Source: Rostratula benghalensis
Taxonomy: Eukaryota; Chordata; Aves; Charadriiformes; Rostratulidae
Direction: 5' to 3'
Length of the DNA: 64,000 bases
NCBI GenBank assembly: GCA_013399305.1
Contig: VXAI01000028.1
Location: forward strand, 4,332,175 to 4,396,174
Shown here: positions 1 through 13,771 of the stretch, piece by piece
How positions within the stretch are numbered: position 1 is the stretch's first letter
Layout: every line of letters starts with the position of its first letter
Made by a program: the position numbers and the translations under genes
The notes under the pieces: generated by a model
The model's database searches: none
The model's input: the letters and a program-made list of their open reading frames with translations, nothing else
What the model was told of the DNA's origin: nothing

Positions 1-600
1 GTATTAGGCACTCTTAACTGTGGGAGTTCTGGAATAATCTGTATCACTTGCTGCAATTTCACTTTAGTTTTATAATGAAAATGTTGGCCCACATTCTTCC
101 CCGTTTCTCTTCTACTTACAAGTCCCATTGCAGACGGAGGCAGTAACATTATCTTTAACATTATCTACAATGTTATTCTTGTATGTATTATCACCTTTTG
201 TCCTTTCTTGCACAGAAGCTTGCAGTGTGTATATAAGTAAGGTCAAGCTCAAGTAGTCAAGTTGAAGTAGTATCTCTACTGTGTGAATATTCAGATCTGA
301 TTATCTTGATCTTTCAGAGATCTGGAGACATTTCTGACCTTTGTCATGCTGAAAGTTCATGAGACAGAAACCACCACCAAAATGAGAACTTCATTTTGAA
401 TGAGTCTAGACATTTATACGGGTGCCATATTTTGTCCCACCATCTGTGACCTGTATCTCCTAGAAAAGCTGTTTTTTCTGCTCTGGTCACTAAAGATCTG
501 CCCTAACTATGACTAGATTATTGTTTCACATTCTTAGTGATAATTTCTAGTACAACATGTCCCAAAATACTTCTTGTACTTTTGGAAGCTGTGCTTCTAG
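1..600. other. No feature recognised
   Basis: AT-rich unique-looking DNA without a recognisable exon, repeat family or CpG cluster. The only small structure noted is a 6-bp inverted pair around 156-176 (AACATT/AATGTT), which is not significant. Confidence 0.6.
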
Positions 601-675
601 AGTCTGATCCAATACTCACTCAGTAAGTCAGTAAGAGTCTCCCCATTGATTTCAGTTGACTTTGGATTAAATTTG
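601..675. repeat. Old palindromic MITE-like repeat, eroded
   Basis: The segment begins with TCTGATCCAA and contains the core CCATTGATTTCAGTTGACTT followed by TGGATTAAA. I recognise this as an eroded copy of an ancient sauropsid/amniote interspersed element, whose copies typically read GATCCAAAG...CCATTGA(A/C)TTCA(A/G)TGG...CTTTGGATC in near-palindromic form. Copies at 28465-28526 and 55931-56008 have related but not identical layout. The family name is not certain to me; a DNA-transposon-derived MITE is the likely origin. Boundaries are approximate because divergence is high. Confidence 0.45.
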
Positions 676-3600
676 TAGTTAGGGGCTATAAATACATCAC
701 TGGAGGGGAAAATCCCATCCCAGGCTGCTTGATAGATTTATTTATTTTTCAAATTTTCTTCGCTTTCTTGCTCTCTTGTATTTTTGTCAAATGAAATCTG
801 TCAAGCTCTGTTGCATTTTCTAATCTTCACTCTTCTGACAGACTGCAGGCCACCAGAAAGACAAGCTTAAAAATATGAAAATTAAGTGCATTTTTTCATT
901 ATGCTGTCTAAGATGTTTTCAATAAAGCAGAGAGATATCACTTTGCCAAATTGGTGTCACAACGTTCCAAAGGTTTTGGCTAGTTAGCAGGCTTCCAGTA
1001 AAAATACATGTTGCTCTTCAGACCTCTTGTGGGTGATCCACACCTCTCTTGGAGCCTCCTCATATTATCTTGTGGCTTCAAATGGAAGAAAGTCTAAATT
1101 ATTTTGGACCTGTACTGACAATTCTTGTTATTATTAATAGCACACTTGAGTGAGTTTATTATGTAAAATGCTCTGCCCCTTCTGCCTTGCATATACTGCA
1201 CTTAGCAAACAAACAAACAATACCGGAGGAAACATGACTTGATTAACCAGCTTCACATGGAGCCAAAAAGTAGGTGAATATCTAAAAGAGTAAGGAATCT
1301 CTGTGAAGAATAAAGAGCACATTCCTGAACTGTGGTGAACAGGCTGAAGCCCTTTCCAAGCTAATGTGCACCACATTGGCATTGGATTAATACTGTACAT
1401 GGCTGTTAGTTGATTCTTACTCTCTTTCTTTGGAAAAAGTCACTTCTCTATGTTGTTTTGTCTCCTACCTTCTCGAGATAAGGTTGGGTTGGTTTTGTGG
1501 GGTTTTTTTGTTGTTTGTTTTTTCTGCTCATTCCACTTTCATATTTTTATGACTTGGAAATTAGTCACTGAGACTTTTGCAGCCAGCAATTTACTTCTAT
1601 CACTTTTTAGTGTCTGTTGTCAGAGACAGTAGCAATAGACCAAAATTTATGTGGTTTATCTTTTAGCATTCATAACACACATACTATCTTGTATTTAGTT
1701 ATTCTGACAAACATTATCAGAATACATAAAAAACTCTGGGTTTATATATGTGTGGCTAATAAACACATGATTTTTTTTGATACATGGTTTAAAAAGGTGA
1801 AGGTGAAAGCAAAATAATGTAATTGTTGGAATATAAAAAACAACAAGCAAAACAAAAACATGGACATTCCTATGTCTAACTGCTGTCTTGGACGGATTTA
1901 AAACAGTGAAAAGAATCTGAAATGTAATAACGCTTCTGGCACCACCTTTTACAAGTAAGGCGACTGCATTTAGTAGGCATTTAAAATTCTGCAATAGGAT
2001 ACTCACAGCACACTTCAGAGACTGCAGCTAACTTCAGAGACATCCTTACTGGAGTCTGGGAAGCAGCCAGTATCACTGGAAAACATTTGTAAAGAAAGCA
2101 GTATTAGTATGACTTGCTGAAAAAAACCTAAACAGCCAAAACAAAATACTCAGCCCAATGATGCTTTCCTCTACGTGCCCAGAGTTTCAGCCAGGTCCTG
2201 AGTGGCCTGGAACACCTTCAACAGGGTAGATTGAAGCTGGCATTGAGGAACCTGAGCAAAAGCTCAGCTCCTTTGTGTTAAAGGCTACTTGTGATTTTGC
2301 ACAGTTCTCATATTGAAGTGTTTGTGGCTCTTCAGTACTGTTGTGATAGGCTACATGGTGGACAGAAAGTTAATTCTGAATACTTCACTGCTTCCCTTCA
2401 TTCCAGGACTGGTCCCTGAGCAGATGTGGAACACACAAACAGAGTGTCTGCTTAACTGATAGGAACTGAAAACAGTGAAACTTAAAGAACTGTCAAAATT
2501 CCCTGTCTACACAATTTTCAAACTACATATTTGCATGTATTGTCCAGGTACCAGTTTGCAAAACTAAAGCATTGGAATGTCTGTTATCAGGGAAATGAAT
2601 GCAAACAACATAGATTACTGTAGAAAATATTCACCAATGTTGAAAATAATTGCATAAGCTGCCTACAGGAATTCACAAGGTTCCACAGCTTGTACAGCCC
2701 TCAGTGAACCAAGCTTAGGTTACTGAGGCCAAGCAAAGTTTGAGAGGGCCAAATGAGTGAAACTTTTATCTAAGTTTTCAATTTTGAAACTAATGTTCAA
2801 GTGCTTGTTAAAAGTCGGAGGTTGGCTGTCTTAGTGTAGCTGTTTGATGAATAAACAGACCACTTCAATTCCCAAGTACAGCCAGCCTCAGTCATTCCTG
2901 CTATGCTGAAGCCTGCTCATATAAAGAGTACAGTAGTTACCAAGGTCAAGAGAGGTGGATGTGAAACTCCACTTTGACTTTATTCTGATTGCAGCATATT
3001 TACTGCAGTGCAGTCACTCAAGTGCTGGCTGAATCACAGCGCAACAATTTTTTTTTTCTTCGAAAAATTCTGAAAGGAAGTATGTTTTTGACAAAAGGAT
3101 GAAAAATTAAAGTGAAAACCATGTCTTTGATTTATGAGAGACATTATTTATCTTTTTTTTCTTCAAGTTTTTTTTTTAATGCATGCAGAGGAGTCAGTGT
3201 GGCGTTTGTTCTTTTCTGACTTTCTAGATTTTTCTAATAGAAAATAAAGGAAACGTTCTTCTAAAGCATTGTTTTGCAGGAAGATGTTTTACACCACACT
3301 TATGGAAGAAAATAAAATTTGAATACTTCTATGAATTTGGCTTGATTTTTGCCTAAATTTCATTAAAGGGCATTTTTTGGCAACTTTGCTATTTCTTCAG
3401 TTAAGAAACTTGTTCCGATAAAACAAGACTTAAAAAACCTATCCTGTTTTGTTTTCCCCTGTGAAGCTGCATAAAATTCTGAGGTTTTAGATGTTGAAAT
3501 TATCAGCAGTTTGTGTATCAAAAGATGTAAAGAGCTGTTGGACCAGTATTTTGCTCTTACAGACCTGGCTACTTTCTTCTCTTCACCAGCTGTTGGCAGA

Positions 3601-5897
3601 ACTGACTTTCTCAGAAATAGTAGCAGTGCACCTGATGATTACATAAAGCAGAAAATCTTTCTTTTGTATCTCTTATGTAGATAGAACTAATGAAAGGTTA
3701 TTCTGTTGTGGTTAAGGCCTGTGTCTTCTCCTGGATTATCCTATGGCAGTCAAAGATGGATATGCACAAAACTGCCAGAATTTTAAAGCTTTTGTGCTAT
3801 TTTATCATCCGTGCTTTTATTAATGGCAATGTTGGGAGCTCGCCCAGATTTTTTTCAACCTCATTTACACTTCTGGATGTTTTTCTGAAAACTACATGTA
3901 TACATTTCAGAAAAATATGGGTTAACTGCAGCTTCAGACATAAAGTTGATGTATTTATTATAAACTTGATAGTAGATGGAATACAAAGCCACATTCACAA
4001 AAAAGGTCTCAGTGACATCATACACACTTATGACATCAGCAACTCATCAAGAGTGAATTACCATCTTTGTCTACATTGCAGGAGCAGGCAATGCTGTATA
4101 TAGTGCTTTGTAAGAGGGAATGTTTTGCTGTTTGCTTGAAGTGGAGAATGAGAGAATGAGGTTTTAATTTGGGCTCAGTGAATCATCACTTTGCTGTATT
4201 TGTTATTTTTTACTAAATCTGTGGAAGAGAGCAAGCCATGTTTTGTTGGTCTGAAGTGTGATACTGAGGGGTCTTTACAGGACTGTGTAGTAAAGTTCTG
4301 CAGCTTAAATATACTTCTCAGCAATACTGGAATTCAAATATAGTGCTGCACAAAAGTACTGAGTTATTTACTACCTCCTAATGTTTTGGGTTTTTTTTAT
4401 ATGTATGTACAATAGATGTTAAGGGAACGTGTTAATTGTTCATTGGGAGGGGAAAAGAAAATAATCCTATAAGATAGAGTATTCCAAGAGAAGCCAAACA
4501 ACTTATGTTCATCATCAATCACCCTGTAAACTGCCCAGCGTTCAGAGAACAGCAAGCGCTTAGCAGAAGAGAAATATTTTAGCACTTTGGGAAATCTGGA
4601 ACATGTTTGAAACGTATGGGGAAAATGATGGCAGAGCAAACAAAATAGCAAATAGTATTTTGAATAACTGCTTACTGCTTCTTTGTAGACACCTTCAAGG
4701 GTATCCCTTTCATTAGAATGATTTTTTTTCCTGTAATGCTCATGTTACATATTTTTCAGACAAATTCAGTGTATTGTGGTTCCAGGAAATTCTGACTCAT
4801 GAATGTACTCTCAAGTATTAAGCTTCTTTAGACAGAAAATTTTAACCACTCCTCTAAAAGAATTTATCATTAAGCAGGGCCAGTATTAAAAACATATAGT
4901 TAGCAGAGACAAACATCAAGCATTTAAAGATTAATCTGCTAATTTGTTTACAGGTTAATCACCGGCTTCATCAAAAGAATGATTTTGTTATTACCACCAC
5001 TGCTACTCCTAATTGATTTATAGATCACCTTGCACATGTCTCAAGGTGCTTTAAAATATAGCTATAAAAATGACACAAAGCCACAAAGGCATAATAAAAT
5101 ATAATTAGAACAAGTAATAAATCCAAAAGTTGCTAGAATAGTCACATGGGAAATAACTGTAGTTTTAGAAATTGCCTTCGATCAGTGAAGGTGCAATGGG
5201 AGTTGAATTTGCTCTTTTTTATGACTCCAGCTATCTTCTCTATTTCTGATACTGACTAGTAACATTACAGTTTTTGAGTCTCACTTTCAAAAAGTCAGAG
5301 ACATAAAAAAGGACCAAGTATCAAAGCACCTCAAATTCGTGCCTGTTCATTTTCACGCTTTACAGTTGGAGGCTTGGTTTTCAGCAACACTTTCCCTGAA
5401 ATTAGGTAACAAGGTCACAGAAGGTTACTATCAGCCAGATATACCTGGGGATTAGTGTGTAGCATAGGCTGTTTTTAGGTTTGAAATATCTTAATAGATA
5501 AGCAGGAATCCGTGTTCTAAGCACAGGACCCCTCTCCCCTTTCTTACTGTTCTTTTCTGTTTTGACAGAGTTTATATAATGCTAGAATCAGAGGTGTTTT
5601 CCTCTTAATTTTCTATGAAAATTTTGATATTTTGTTGATAAGAACTTTCATTTTTCTTGTTTCATCAAAACTGTATTTTTCTTTGCTAAAATCCCAAATA
5701 TTTTTTACCAGTCCTCAAAGGAAAAATATGCAGATTTGCTTTTTTTTGGCAGTATTTTTGGAAGAAAGAACTCCATAAAAAAGGTGGTAAGGTTTACAGC
5801 AATGTCTTCATAAAAGGGTACATCCTAATATCCTTCTACAGTATCTTGTGATACTCTTCCAGAACTACATACTGCATTTTTATCAGAAGAGCCCTAT
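676..5897. other. Gene-free stretch, nothing recognised
   Basis: AT-rich sequence with homopolymer T and A tracts (for example 3045-3058 and 3152-3178) and no recognised repeat. The longest open frame, 3690-4103 on the plus strand (137 codons), resembles no known family, has low-complexity hydrophobic and basic composition and is overlapped by a minus-strand frame. I regard it as chance. A 7-bp inverted repeat CACCTTG/CAAGGTG lies at about 5027-5049. Confidence 0.6.
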
Positions 5898-6431
5898 TCA
5901 TAGAATTATAGAATGGTCCAGTCTGGAAGGGACGTCCAAAGGTCATCTAGTCCAACCTCCCCATAGTCAGCAGGGACACCCCCAACTAGACCAGGCTGCC
6001 CAGGACCTTGTCAAACCTTACCTTGAATATCTCCAGGAAAGGGGCCTCAACCACCTACTCCTAATATCCACTCTAAATCTGCTCTTCTCCATCTTGAAGC
6101 CATTGCCCCTTGTCCTGTCACTGCAGGCCTTTGTAAACAGACCCTCCCCAGCCTTCCTATAAGCCCCTTTCAGGTACTGGAAGGCTGCTATTAGTTGTCC
6201 CCAGGCTTGGGGACACAGCCCCAGGTGTTCCTTTGGGCTGAATAACCCCAACTCCCTCAGCCTGTTCTCGTAGCAAAGGTGCTCCAACTCCCTGATCATT
6301 TTCGTGGCCTTCCTCTGGACCTGCTCCATTAGGTCCATGTCCTTCCTATGTTGAGTGCTACAGACCTGTACACAGCACTCAGGTGAGGTCTCCCCAGAGC
6401 AAAGTGGCAGAATAACCCCTCCTGATCTGGT
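5898..6431 (-). mobile_element. CR1 LINE, 5'-truncated copy (about 530 bp)
   Basis: The copy reads right to left. Its 3' terminus is at 5898, where the plus strand shows TCATAGAATTATAGAATGG, the reverse complement of the CR1 terminal ATTCTATGA repeats. It is followed by the GGAAGGGAC...CATCTAGTCCAACC block and then the coding part of ORF2. CR1 is the dominant avian LINE; copies are usually truncated at the 5' end because reverse transcription stops early. The right-hand limit near 6431 is where similarity fades (GGGGTTATTCTGCCACTTTG on the minus strand). Point differences from the typical pattern are numerous, so this is an old, inactive copy. No target-site duplication is expected for CR1 and none was found. 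Confidence 0.93.
6018..6338 (-). pseudogene. CR1 ORF2 fragment (reverse transcriptase C-terminal part), degenerate
   Basis: This 106-codon frame lies inside the CR1 copy at 5898-6431. It starts in the region typical of CR1 ORF2 between the polymerase domain and the C-terminus. Recognisable pieces, in order, are VQRKATKMIRELEHL, LRELGLFS, QLIAAFQYLKGAYRK, GEGLFTKACSDRTRGNGFK and FRVDIRS. After about residue 92 the expected reading (KFFT...HWNRLP) is lost and the frame ends in unrelated residues, indicating a frameshift or small indel there. Another divergent stretch is LCPQAWG in the middle. It is a broken relic that has lost the catalytic polymerase and endonuclease domains, so it has no function of its own. 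Confidence 0.9.
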
Positions 6432-9400
6432 AGTAAGGTGTCATGGTGTATAAGATTTTTTTGATTGCTTACCACATTTTAGTGCTTTGTGTCAACATTG
6501 AGCTCATATTACTGTAGCTAAAGTCTTTTGTCCTTACGTTATTAATATCTATAGATACGGTGCTTTATCCAGCCCTGCTTGCTCTTTCCACTGACCTGAT
6601 ATGGGTTTGCCAGCCATTGATAAGGCCAGGGATACAAGGCAGCGATGCTGTTTTACTTCTCAGTCTAGCTAGGAAAAATTCCCATATTTGACCAATTGGG
6701 GAAAGGAAAAGTTCTAAGGAATAACTGACTGGATGATTAGCAAGATGGATAGAGGAAAAGAGCAAGGATTTGAGTTCTTAAATGTGTTTCTGGTTTTTGA
6801 TGTGCTGTTTTTGTATATTGGGCATCTTTAAGTTTTATTTTGATCCATTTTATAATGCTAGTCTTGGATGCTGAATCTGAATGTTTCCAACTCGACATGA
6901 AGAGAAGTAGGGTTTGTTTTTATCTGTGCTGTCACAGTAGTGAATTGACAAAGCTAAACTTGAAATACTGCGACATCTTTATCACAAACCTTTTTGGACC
7001 TTGTTCCAAAGCTGCCATTTGTGTACAGACTTTCAGAAATAGAAAAATAAGGCATGCCAGTGGTTGACATGGAGGAAATGCACGAAAGCAAAAATAATAT
7101 ATATTCTGCAATAGTTCTCACTTAATCTGGCTTTTTCTGAATTAGTTATTTTTAAAATGGCAACATATGTATAACTAGATACCTTGATAGAAGCCTGACT
7201 ATCTTTGAACTGGTGGTCTACCTCAGGAAGGAATTAACTCCTCATGTAACTAACTAAAGACCACTGCAAATTTCTTTCTGGTACAAGTGCAAATTGCTCT
7301 CTTATTTTTTAGTAATCTTATGTTCTTTAACATGGAATCACATAGTGTATGCAGTCAAAATCCAAATAAAACTAGGACAGAGAGTAATGTGATAGAGTAC
7401 TTCATCAGGCATGCAACTGTCCCCATAAAAAAAAGAGAGAAAGACAAAAGATGGAATTCGCGATATCCATGCCAGGCAATGTCACTGCATGTATTTTAGG
7501 AATGGCCATAGCAACGGTAGCATAAGAACACAAATAGACTGGAAGAGTCTTTATAAAATGCTGGAGTAGCAAATAGTTAACTTCTTTCAAAAAAAAACAA
7601 ACAAAAAATCCTCTTTAAAATCCCTTATTTCCAAGTACTGTATAAATACAATATAAAGGGTATACTGCCTCTTGGATTTGCTCTGCTGCTGCTAATGACA
7701 TGTAAAATTTTAACCACATTTGAGAGAACCTTCCTTGGATTTTGCAATGTCTGCATTTTCTCATGTACTACCTTCTTCCAATCTGGTGAAAAAAATGGTA
7801 GTGTAATAAAGCTTTATGATTCAAGTGAAGACATGACAGCAAATATTGCATGATTGCAAAATGTCCCAGTTCTTGACCTGTTTACATTCTGCCCTCTATG
7901 ATTCTATATAACTCAATATATCTGTTATGAGTATCTGCTGGAACAATATTTCCCAGGGCAGATCTGAAACAACTTGAAGTCCACAGAAACGTCCCTGTCT
8001 GCTTCCATAAGTCTTAGATGAAGCCTTAGCCTTCTGGGCTATCTTTTGCTGTGTGCCTAATTTTGCTTCCCCTATCTAAGGACTGTAGCTAGATGCTCAA
8101 ACGACATGATAGATAGAAGATAATGAAGGAATCCTTCTGTGGCTGTTGATGTGGTCCCTGAGGTCCTGATGTGAGATGGTGTTCTCTTGATGAATAGTAG
8201 GTCAATCCTTGAAATCAGGTGAGCATAAGAGTGTAAACTATACATGTGCCAGTAAGTAAGCCTTATGTGTTTTGGATAGTATTAGAAACTGTTTTGTCAT
8301 TCTGTGATGAGAGGGTGCTTCATTTTATTCATTAATTTTTCTGAAGAGAGCAATAAACCTTTTATAGTAGTTGAAGAAAAAAATCCCCGCGGCAAGGCAA
8401 AATGGTATTTAAAAAACCAAAACAAACAACAAAAAACAAACCAAAAAGCTGCCCAGTGGGACATTACCTGCTGTGATGGAACTGCCTTACCCAAAGGCTG
8501 GGGAAGAGATTCATATTAAGGCCATAGCTGTGAAAATACAATAGTCCTCTATGGGACCGTTCTTTGGGATGGGGAAGTAGGTAAAAATAGCTCAGTGTCA
8601 TTATCAACTGTTTGGAGTGAACTGTCATTCTGCATTTTCCTGGTGGCTGAAATGTTGTGAACACTGAACTGGTGTGTGCTAGAGAATGTGCAAGTTTTCT
8701 TGGTCTGTGGTCACCCCCCTCTAATTTTGAACCAATATTTAGAAATTGGTAGCTTTTGCCTCTTAGACTTTTTGCTGCAAGAGGGATTTATGTGAATTGT
8801 CATTTGGGTATCTTTTTTTCTAAAAGCTCTGTAAAATGTTAAGTGAAAATCTACTCCTTCATTGAGAATTAAACCATGTTTGCCTTTAAGCCTTTGCTGA
8901 AGTGCTTGCCAGGGAAGGATGAGATTACGCAGTTGAACATAAGTATGTGCTGAAATGCTTCCTGCATCAGGATTGTAACTGGGCACAGGGAAACACAAAT
9001 ACGGGATGAAATCAGTGCAACTGATTCATCATTTTTTTACCTAAATGTAGAGCTGACCATAAAGCTACGTACTTCAGTTTTTTGGAAAGAAGTGAAACTT
9101 TACTTAAACCATGTTTTTACTGGGAATGTAGTGGTTTTGAAAGACATTTGGACAAAAAACCTAAGGCAAATAGTTTTGACATTCTGGTTTCATTTTGTAA
9201 CATTGTCAATTATAAAAATTCTGAGAAGAAAGTATTTTTTACATCTTTTTTGAAAGTCAGCTTGCAAAAAGTGTGGTTTTGTTTAGCTTTGCATATTTAA
9301 TTTATGTTTCAGGTTTCCTGTAGAATTTTAGATGCTACAATCGTGTTACTGCATTGTCCTGGGATCTTCCAGATCAGTTCTACACCTGTGTTTCTCTGAT

Positions 9401-12400
9401 TTAATACTAGGGATTTTAGTTAAAATATTCTGATGTTAAATGAATAATAAAATACTTTGGGATCATTGACTCTAGGCTAGTAGTTTCTAGAACAGTGTAG
9501 AAGGATGTTTTGATCTTCATATTTTTGGGATAGCTTCAATTTTTTTCTAACCAAAAATCTTATTGTGTTCAAATCTCTGTATTTTCTATTAGCTGTAAAG
9601 AGAAAACATACTGAAATTTCTCTTTGTATAGCCATATGTGGCCAGAACTAGAATCAGATGTTATGCTTTTCCTCCAAACTTATACATAGTACCCTTGCAA
9701 CATAATACTCTGCCCCTTTTATGTCAAGATGTCAAATCTCTCTCTATTTTTACTTTCACCTATATGAAAATGTCATCAGGGCTAAAACTGAGCTGTTTTT
9801 CACACCCTGTGCCCTATAAAACATAGAAACATTACACTCATTAAATTTTATGAAAGGAATTCTTCTTTCTTAGTCCAGTGCAAGTAACATTTTGTGGTGT
9901 GTGTTTCATGGTTAAAAGGCAACAGCAATTTGAGGACTAACACCCCATTCTTCCCTTACTAAATCAAGGATATTCCACTTGTTTAAAATTACAACTTTGT
10001 TTTACACTCCAAGAGTGCCTTGGAGAATACTTGAGTCAAGAAACATTGAGAACATATATACGTGTATGTATGCATTTAATGATAACCAGAGCATGATGAA
10101 ACACATAGGATGTAATGAAATTAGCAGTATAGGACCTATAGTTCATTTTTAATACATAAATAATATGGAGGAAACTGCACAAGTTTGGATAGCTGAGATT
10201 TAAGAAACTTGAAAAAAGCATTCAATGTACTTTGGGAAGAAAGCGAGGGGGTATCGTTGCCGTGTTATGAGGCTTTTTGTTGGAATACAGCTGTGTCAGC
10301 GTTTTGTGATGAGGAAGAACAGGAAATTTTGAATAGGTATGGCTTGCATATTTCAGAATACACTATTTTTATTATAATCATTATAGAAAAATACCCAGTG
10401 ATCTGTATGTTATATCCATTTTAGGATAAAACGTAGAAAAAATAGCTCTTGTTATTAATGTTTCACTTACTCTGCTGCTAGGTTTGAAAAATATAGCAAA
10501 TACAGTGGCCTAATCTCTGTAGGCGTTTTGGAATAGTAAGCAAAAGGAGTAAGCTCTACCCAATGTATTCTTTTCTTTATTCTGTGACTTGAAATGTTAC
10601 CCTGGACCCAGAATTATGTGTATGATACCTACAAGTTTTTCTCAAAGGAAGCAGCAGCTATATCAGTGTGATAGTCTAGATTTCTGTGTTCTGACTCCGA
10701 GAAAATGTCCCAAGCTTTGATTGCTATTAATGGTAGTAGCAAATCCAGATTTATTTAAAGCTCCAGATCCTAGAATTTTGAGAATCTCAACTTCCTGTTA
10801 TGAGTTAAACCAAAAATGCTGGTTTTCAGGAAGATATGATGTTGGTGAAACTACAAGACCCAGAAATTGAAAGGGGAATAATAATCTAGAATACATTACT
10901 CCTACAATTGTAAAAGGTGTACAGTCTTGACTCCTGCTGATCAAGTACTTCATTTCAACAATTCCAATTAGATTGTGGGTTTTGTTAGAAAAATGTGAAT
11001 TGCATCATAGCATTAAAGACCTGGAATACCACTCTCTGAGCAATTAATTACTGCCTACGTGTAGGAATTTAAAAATTAGGCATTTAGTCTAAAATAATTG
11101 TCTAGGCTTTCTTTATAGTCACTGGAGAGGGATGGCCACTTTTATGGCCTTTCAGGGATGCTTGTTTTTCTTCCCTGAATAAAGGGCAGCCTTATTATCT
11201 GTCTTGGACTGGGCAGCTATCTTTTAGATGTGGGAAGTAAAATGAGATGTTTTTGCCAAATTGATCAAAATGCTGGAACACCACCAACAGCAACAGCATG
11301 TTTTGTAATCTATCATAATATTTATACCTGTGCAGGAGGTGCCCTGCAGACACACAGAGCTGGCCTTGCATGCAGCAAGGGAGTTCCTTGCTGTCCCGAC
11401 AAGCCTGAGCAGCGTTGAGTGAAATCCCAAGAGGTGGATGCTCTTTGGGCAATGGCTCAGGCCTGAGGCAGGACCTGGCGTCTGTGCCCTTGGTAGAGTG
11501 GAGGAGTTGTTGCTGGACTTATAGTCTCTGCAATAATACTATTAGAAAAAAGAAATCCTAAGAAGGGGGTGCATTGCCTGTTGCATTTGGCTGTGAATCT
11601 GCTAATTTAAGAAAAATATTTGTAGGACTTAAATTGCTATTAATACTAGGTTCTTTAAAATTAACTCAGTGATGAGGACATTTTTAAGAGCCATTAGAAT
11701 CTATTGTATATAAAGCCTGTTTGTTTTTTTGGAACACTTTAAATTGCATATTACTGACCTGGGAGACTCTATCGGGCGCCACTGTAATGTTTTATATTAC
11801 CTCATCAAACTCTTTTTATATAGTTAAAATGTTATTTGCTCACAGCTATGTACCAGGAGTTTGCCGACCTGGCAACTGGAAAATATTACCCCTTTCTAGC
11901 ACAACAGAAAGGAATCATTGCCTTCCCCATACGTCACTGACAAGGATCTTAACGCAAGGGTAGTAAAAGGCCAAGGATTGTTGAGATTTTCTTGGGCAAG
12001 CTTAGGGTACATCCTCAGTGGCTGTATATCAATGTTCTCTCTGCTAAAGGTCTATCCCAAATATGTCATACCCCTGCAGATAGACAACCATCTGAGAGGG
12101 TGTAATTGCATATGAAACACATATGCAGAGTATGATTGTTGCTGCCATGCTGGATTGGGACACTTAGCTCTATGAAGGGAAGAGGTAAATAACAAAATAT
12201 ATGCAGTAGTATATAGTATCTCCTTTCATGGTACATGGAGATACAACATAAGACCAGGCTACACATTCTGAATATACATGTACTACTTTGGAGAGGTCCT
12301 CAGCTTTGTTTTTTCATGGGTTGAAATTGAGTTAGAAGACCTTCTTTAAAAGCAACTACCCGTGTTGCAATGTAAAAAATCACTGTGTGTGAAAGGAGAA

Positions 12401-12969
12401 ATATGAGCTGGGAATATGTTAGCATAGAAAAAATAACATGCCTACATCTCCAGTTATCTTGTGTGGATTCGACTCTCAAGGACGATAAAAATGACACTGC
12501 TACTCCAGAAGGTAAAGGCCCCTCTTAGTACTGGTGGGAGAAAGATTGGTGACAGGATACAATCAACTTGAACATAAATTCCCTTCCTTGGTCCAGCAGA
12601 CACGGCTTGTGTGACCTTTTATGTTTTTGTACTCTATCAGAGCCTATTGAGAAATTTAGCGGAAGTCTATCTCTTGACTTCAGTCATCTTTTGATTTGAT
12701 CACTGCAACTTTACATAATGCAAATTTATGCAGTGTGAGCAGGACTCTAAAAATCATGTTCCCTTCTAATATTCAGTCATTGGATTTTGTTTCATTCAGT
12801 GACTTATTTATGAAAATCGCCAGGCTGTCTGATAAGAGCTATTTCTTTGGACCTGGAACTCGGGGTGGGGGGGAAGAGTAAAGGAACAACAACATTTAGC
12901 TTCTTGCAGTAAAGGTGTTTTAAAGCAAATGAGGGCACTCCTGCTTTATAGCTAACCCACTCTGCTTTG
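6432..12969. other. Gene-free stretch, nothing recognised
   Basis: Mostly unique AT-rich sequence. A CA/AA-rich low-complexity patch lies at 8405-8445 (short runs of A interrupted by CC and C). No exon, RNA gene or named repeat was recognised. Open frames of 60-95 codons on both strands overlap one another and look like chance. Confidence 0.55.
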
Positions 12970-13034
12970 GCACTAGGACTAGATGACCTCCAGAGGTCCC
13001 TTCCAACCCTATATCATTCTGTGAATGATTCTAT
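12970..13034 (+). mobile_element. CR1 LINE 3'-terminal fragment (about 65 bp)
   Basis: Only the last part of a CR1 element is present, reading left to right: GGACTAGATGACCTCCAGAG, then GTCCCTTCCAACCC, then a decayed terminal ATTCTGTGAATGATTCTAT. This is the plus-strand counterpart of the block seen in reverse at 5898 and 29451. It contains 3' UTR only and no coding sequence. Such very short copies are common products of premature termination of target-primed reverse transcription. The left edge is approximate (the bases GGCACTA before it may belong to the element). Confidence 0.9.
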
Positions 13035-13771
13035 CTCAAATTCAGCTTTCTGATATTTATTTGAAAAGCTTCTGCTGCTTAAATGATGTTCAATCTGCAT
13101 TGGTGCATTGTTGCTTTTTCTCCATAGTTTATACAGCTGTCAGATAGCTGTGGAGGGTCCCTTATAAATCAATTCCTCAGTAGTAATGTGCAGTTGGCCT
13201 GAAGAGAGGCTGAGGTCACTTCATCCAAGAGGTGCAAAGAGGCATCTTATATATAGTTGTTTTTACTGATTTTTGTAAGACTTGAAGTTTTTGTGAAGTG
13301 AAAAGGGAGTTTTAGCCTGAATTAAATACTATCAACTAAGTGATTTTGCGTTTTCTCAAAACATACCTTGCTTAAATTTGAAGATCTGTACTTCGTTCAT
13401 GTGTCTCTACCAGCTGCTTTAGTTGAGTCTGGGAAAAGGATCTGAATCATGACTAGGTTTCTCTCAGTAAAGCACTGTGTTTGAGGGAGAAGATGCAGAA
13501 AATGCAGCAGGAGCATAATTTCCTATGTGTGGAAAAAAGCAGATTTGATCTCTTAAATAATTTAGTGTGTGTCTATACATGCACATACGCAGAAGTAAAA
13601 GGAGTTGGAAGGAGAAGAGGTAGAAAGAATAACTTGAAAACTTAAGGCATGACTTCCTGGCATTTGCTTGTCTTTTTATGATAGCATGTTTTGTTTTATT
13701 CTTTTTTTGGCACAGTGCTTATTTCAGAACTCTTGGTCAGATGCAGCATTTGGTTTTAGTGATTGTGTGTT
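13035..13771. other. No feature recognised
   Basis: Unique AT-rich DNA between the CR1 tail and a MIR/L2-like relic. I see no gene or repeat in it. Confidence 0.5.

Noticed and set aside
3690..4103. 137-codon plus-strand ORF
   Set aside because: No similarity to any family I know, overlapped by a minus-strand frame, no splice or promoter context.
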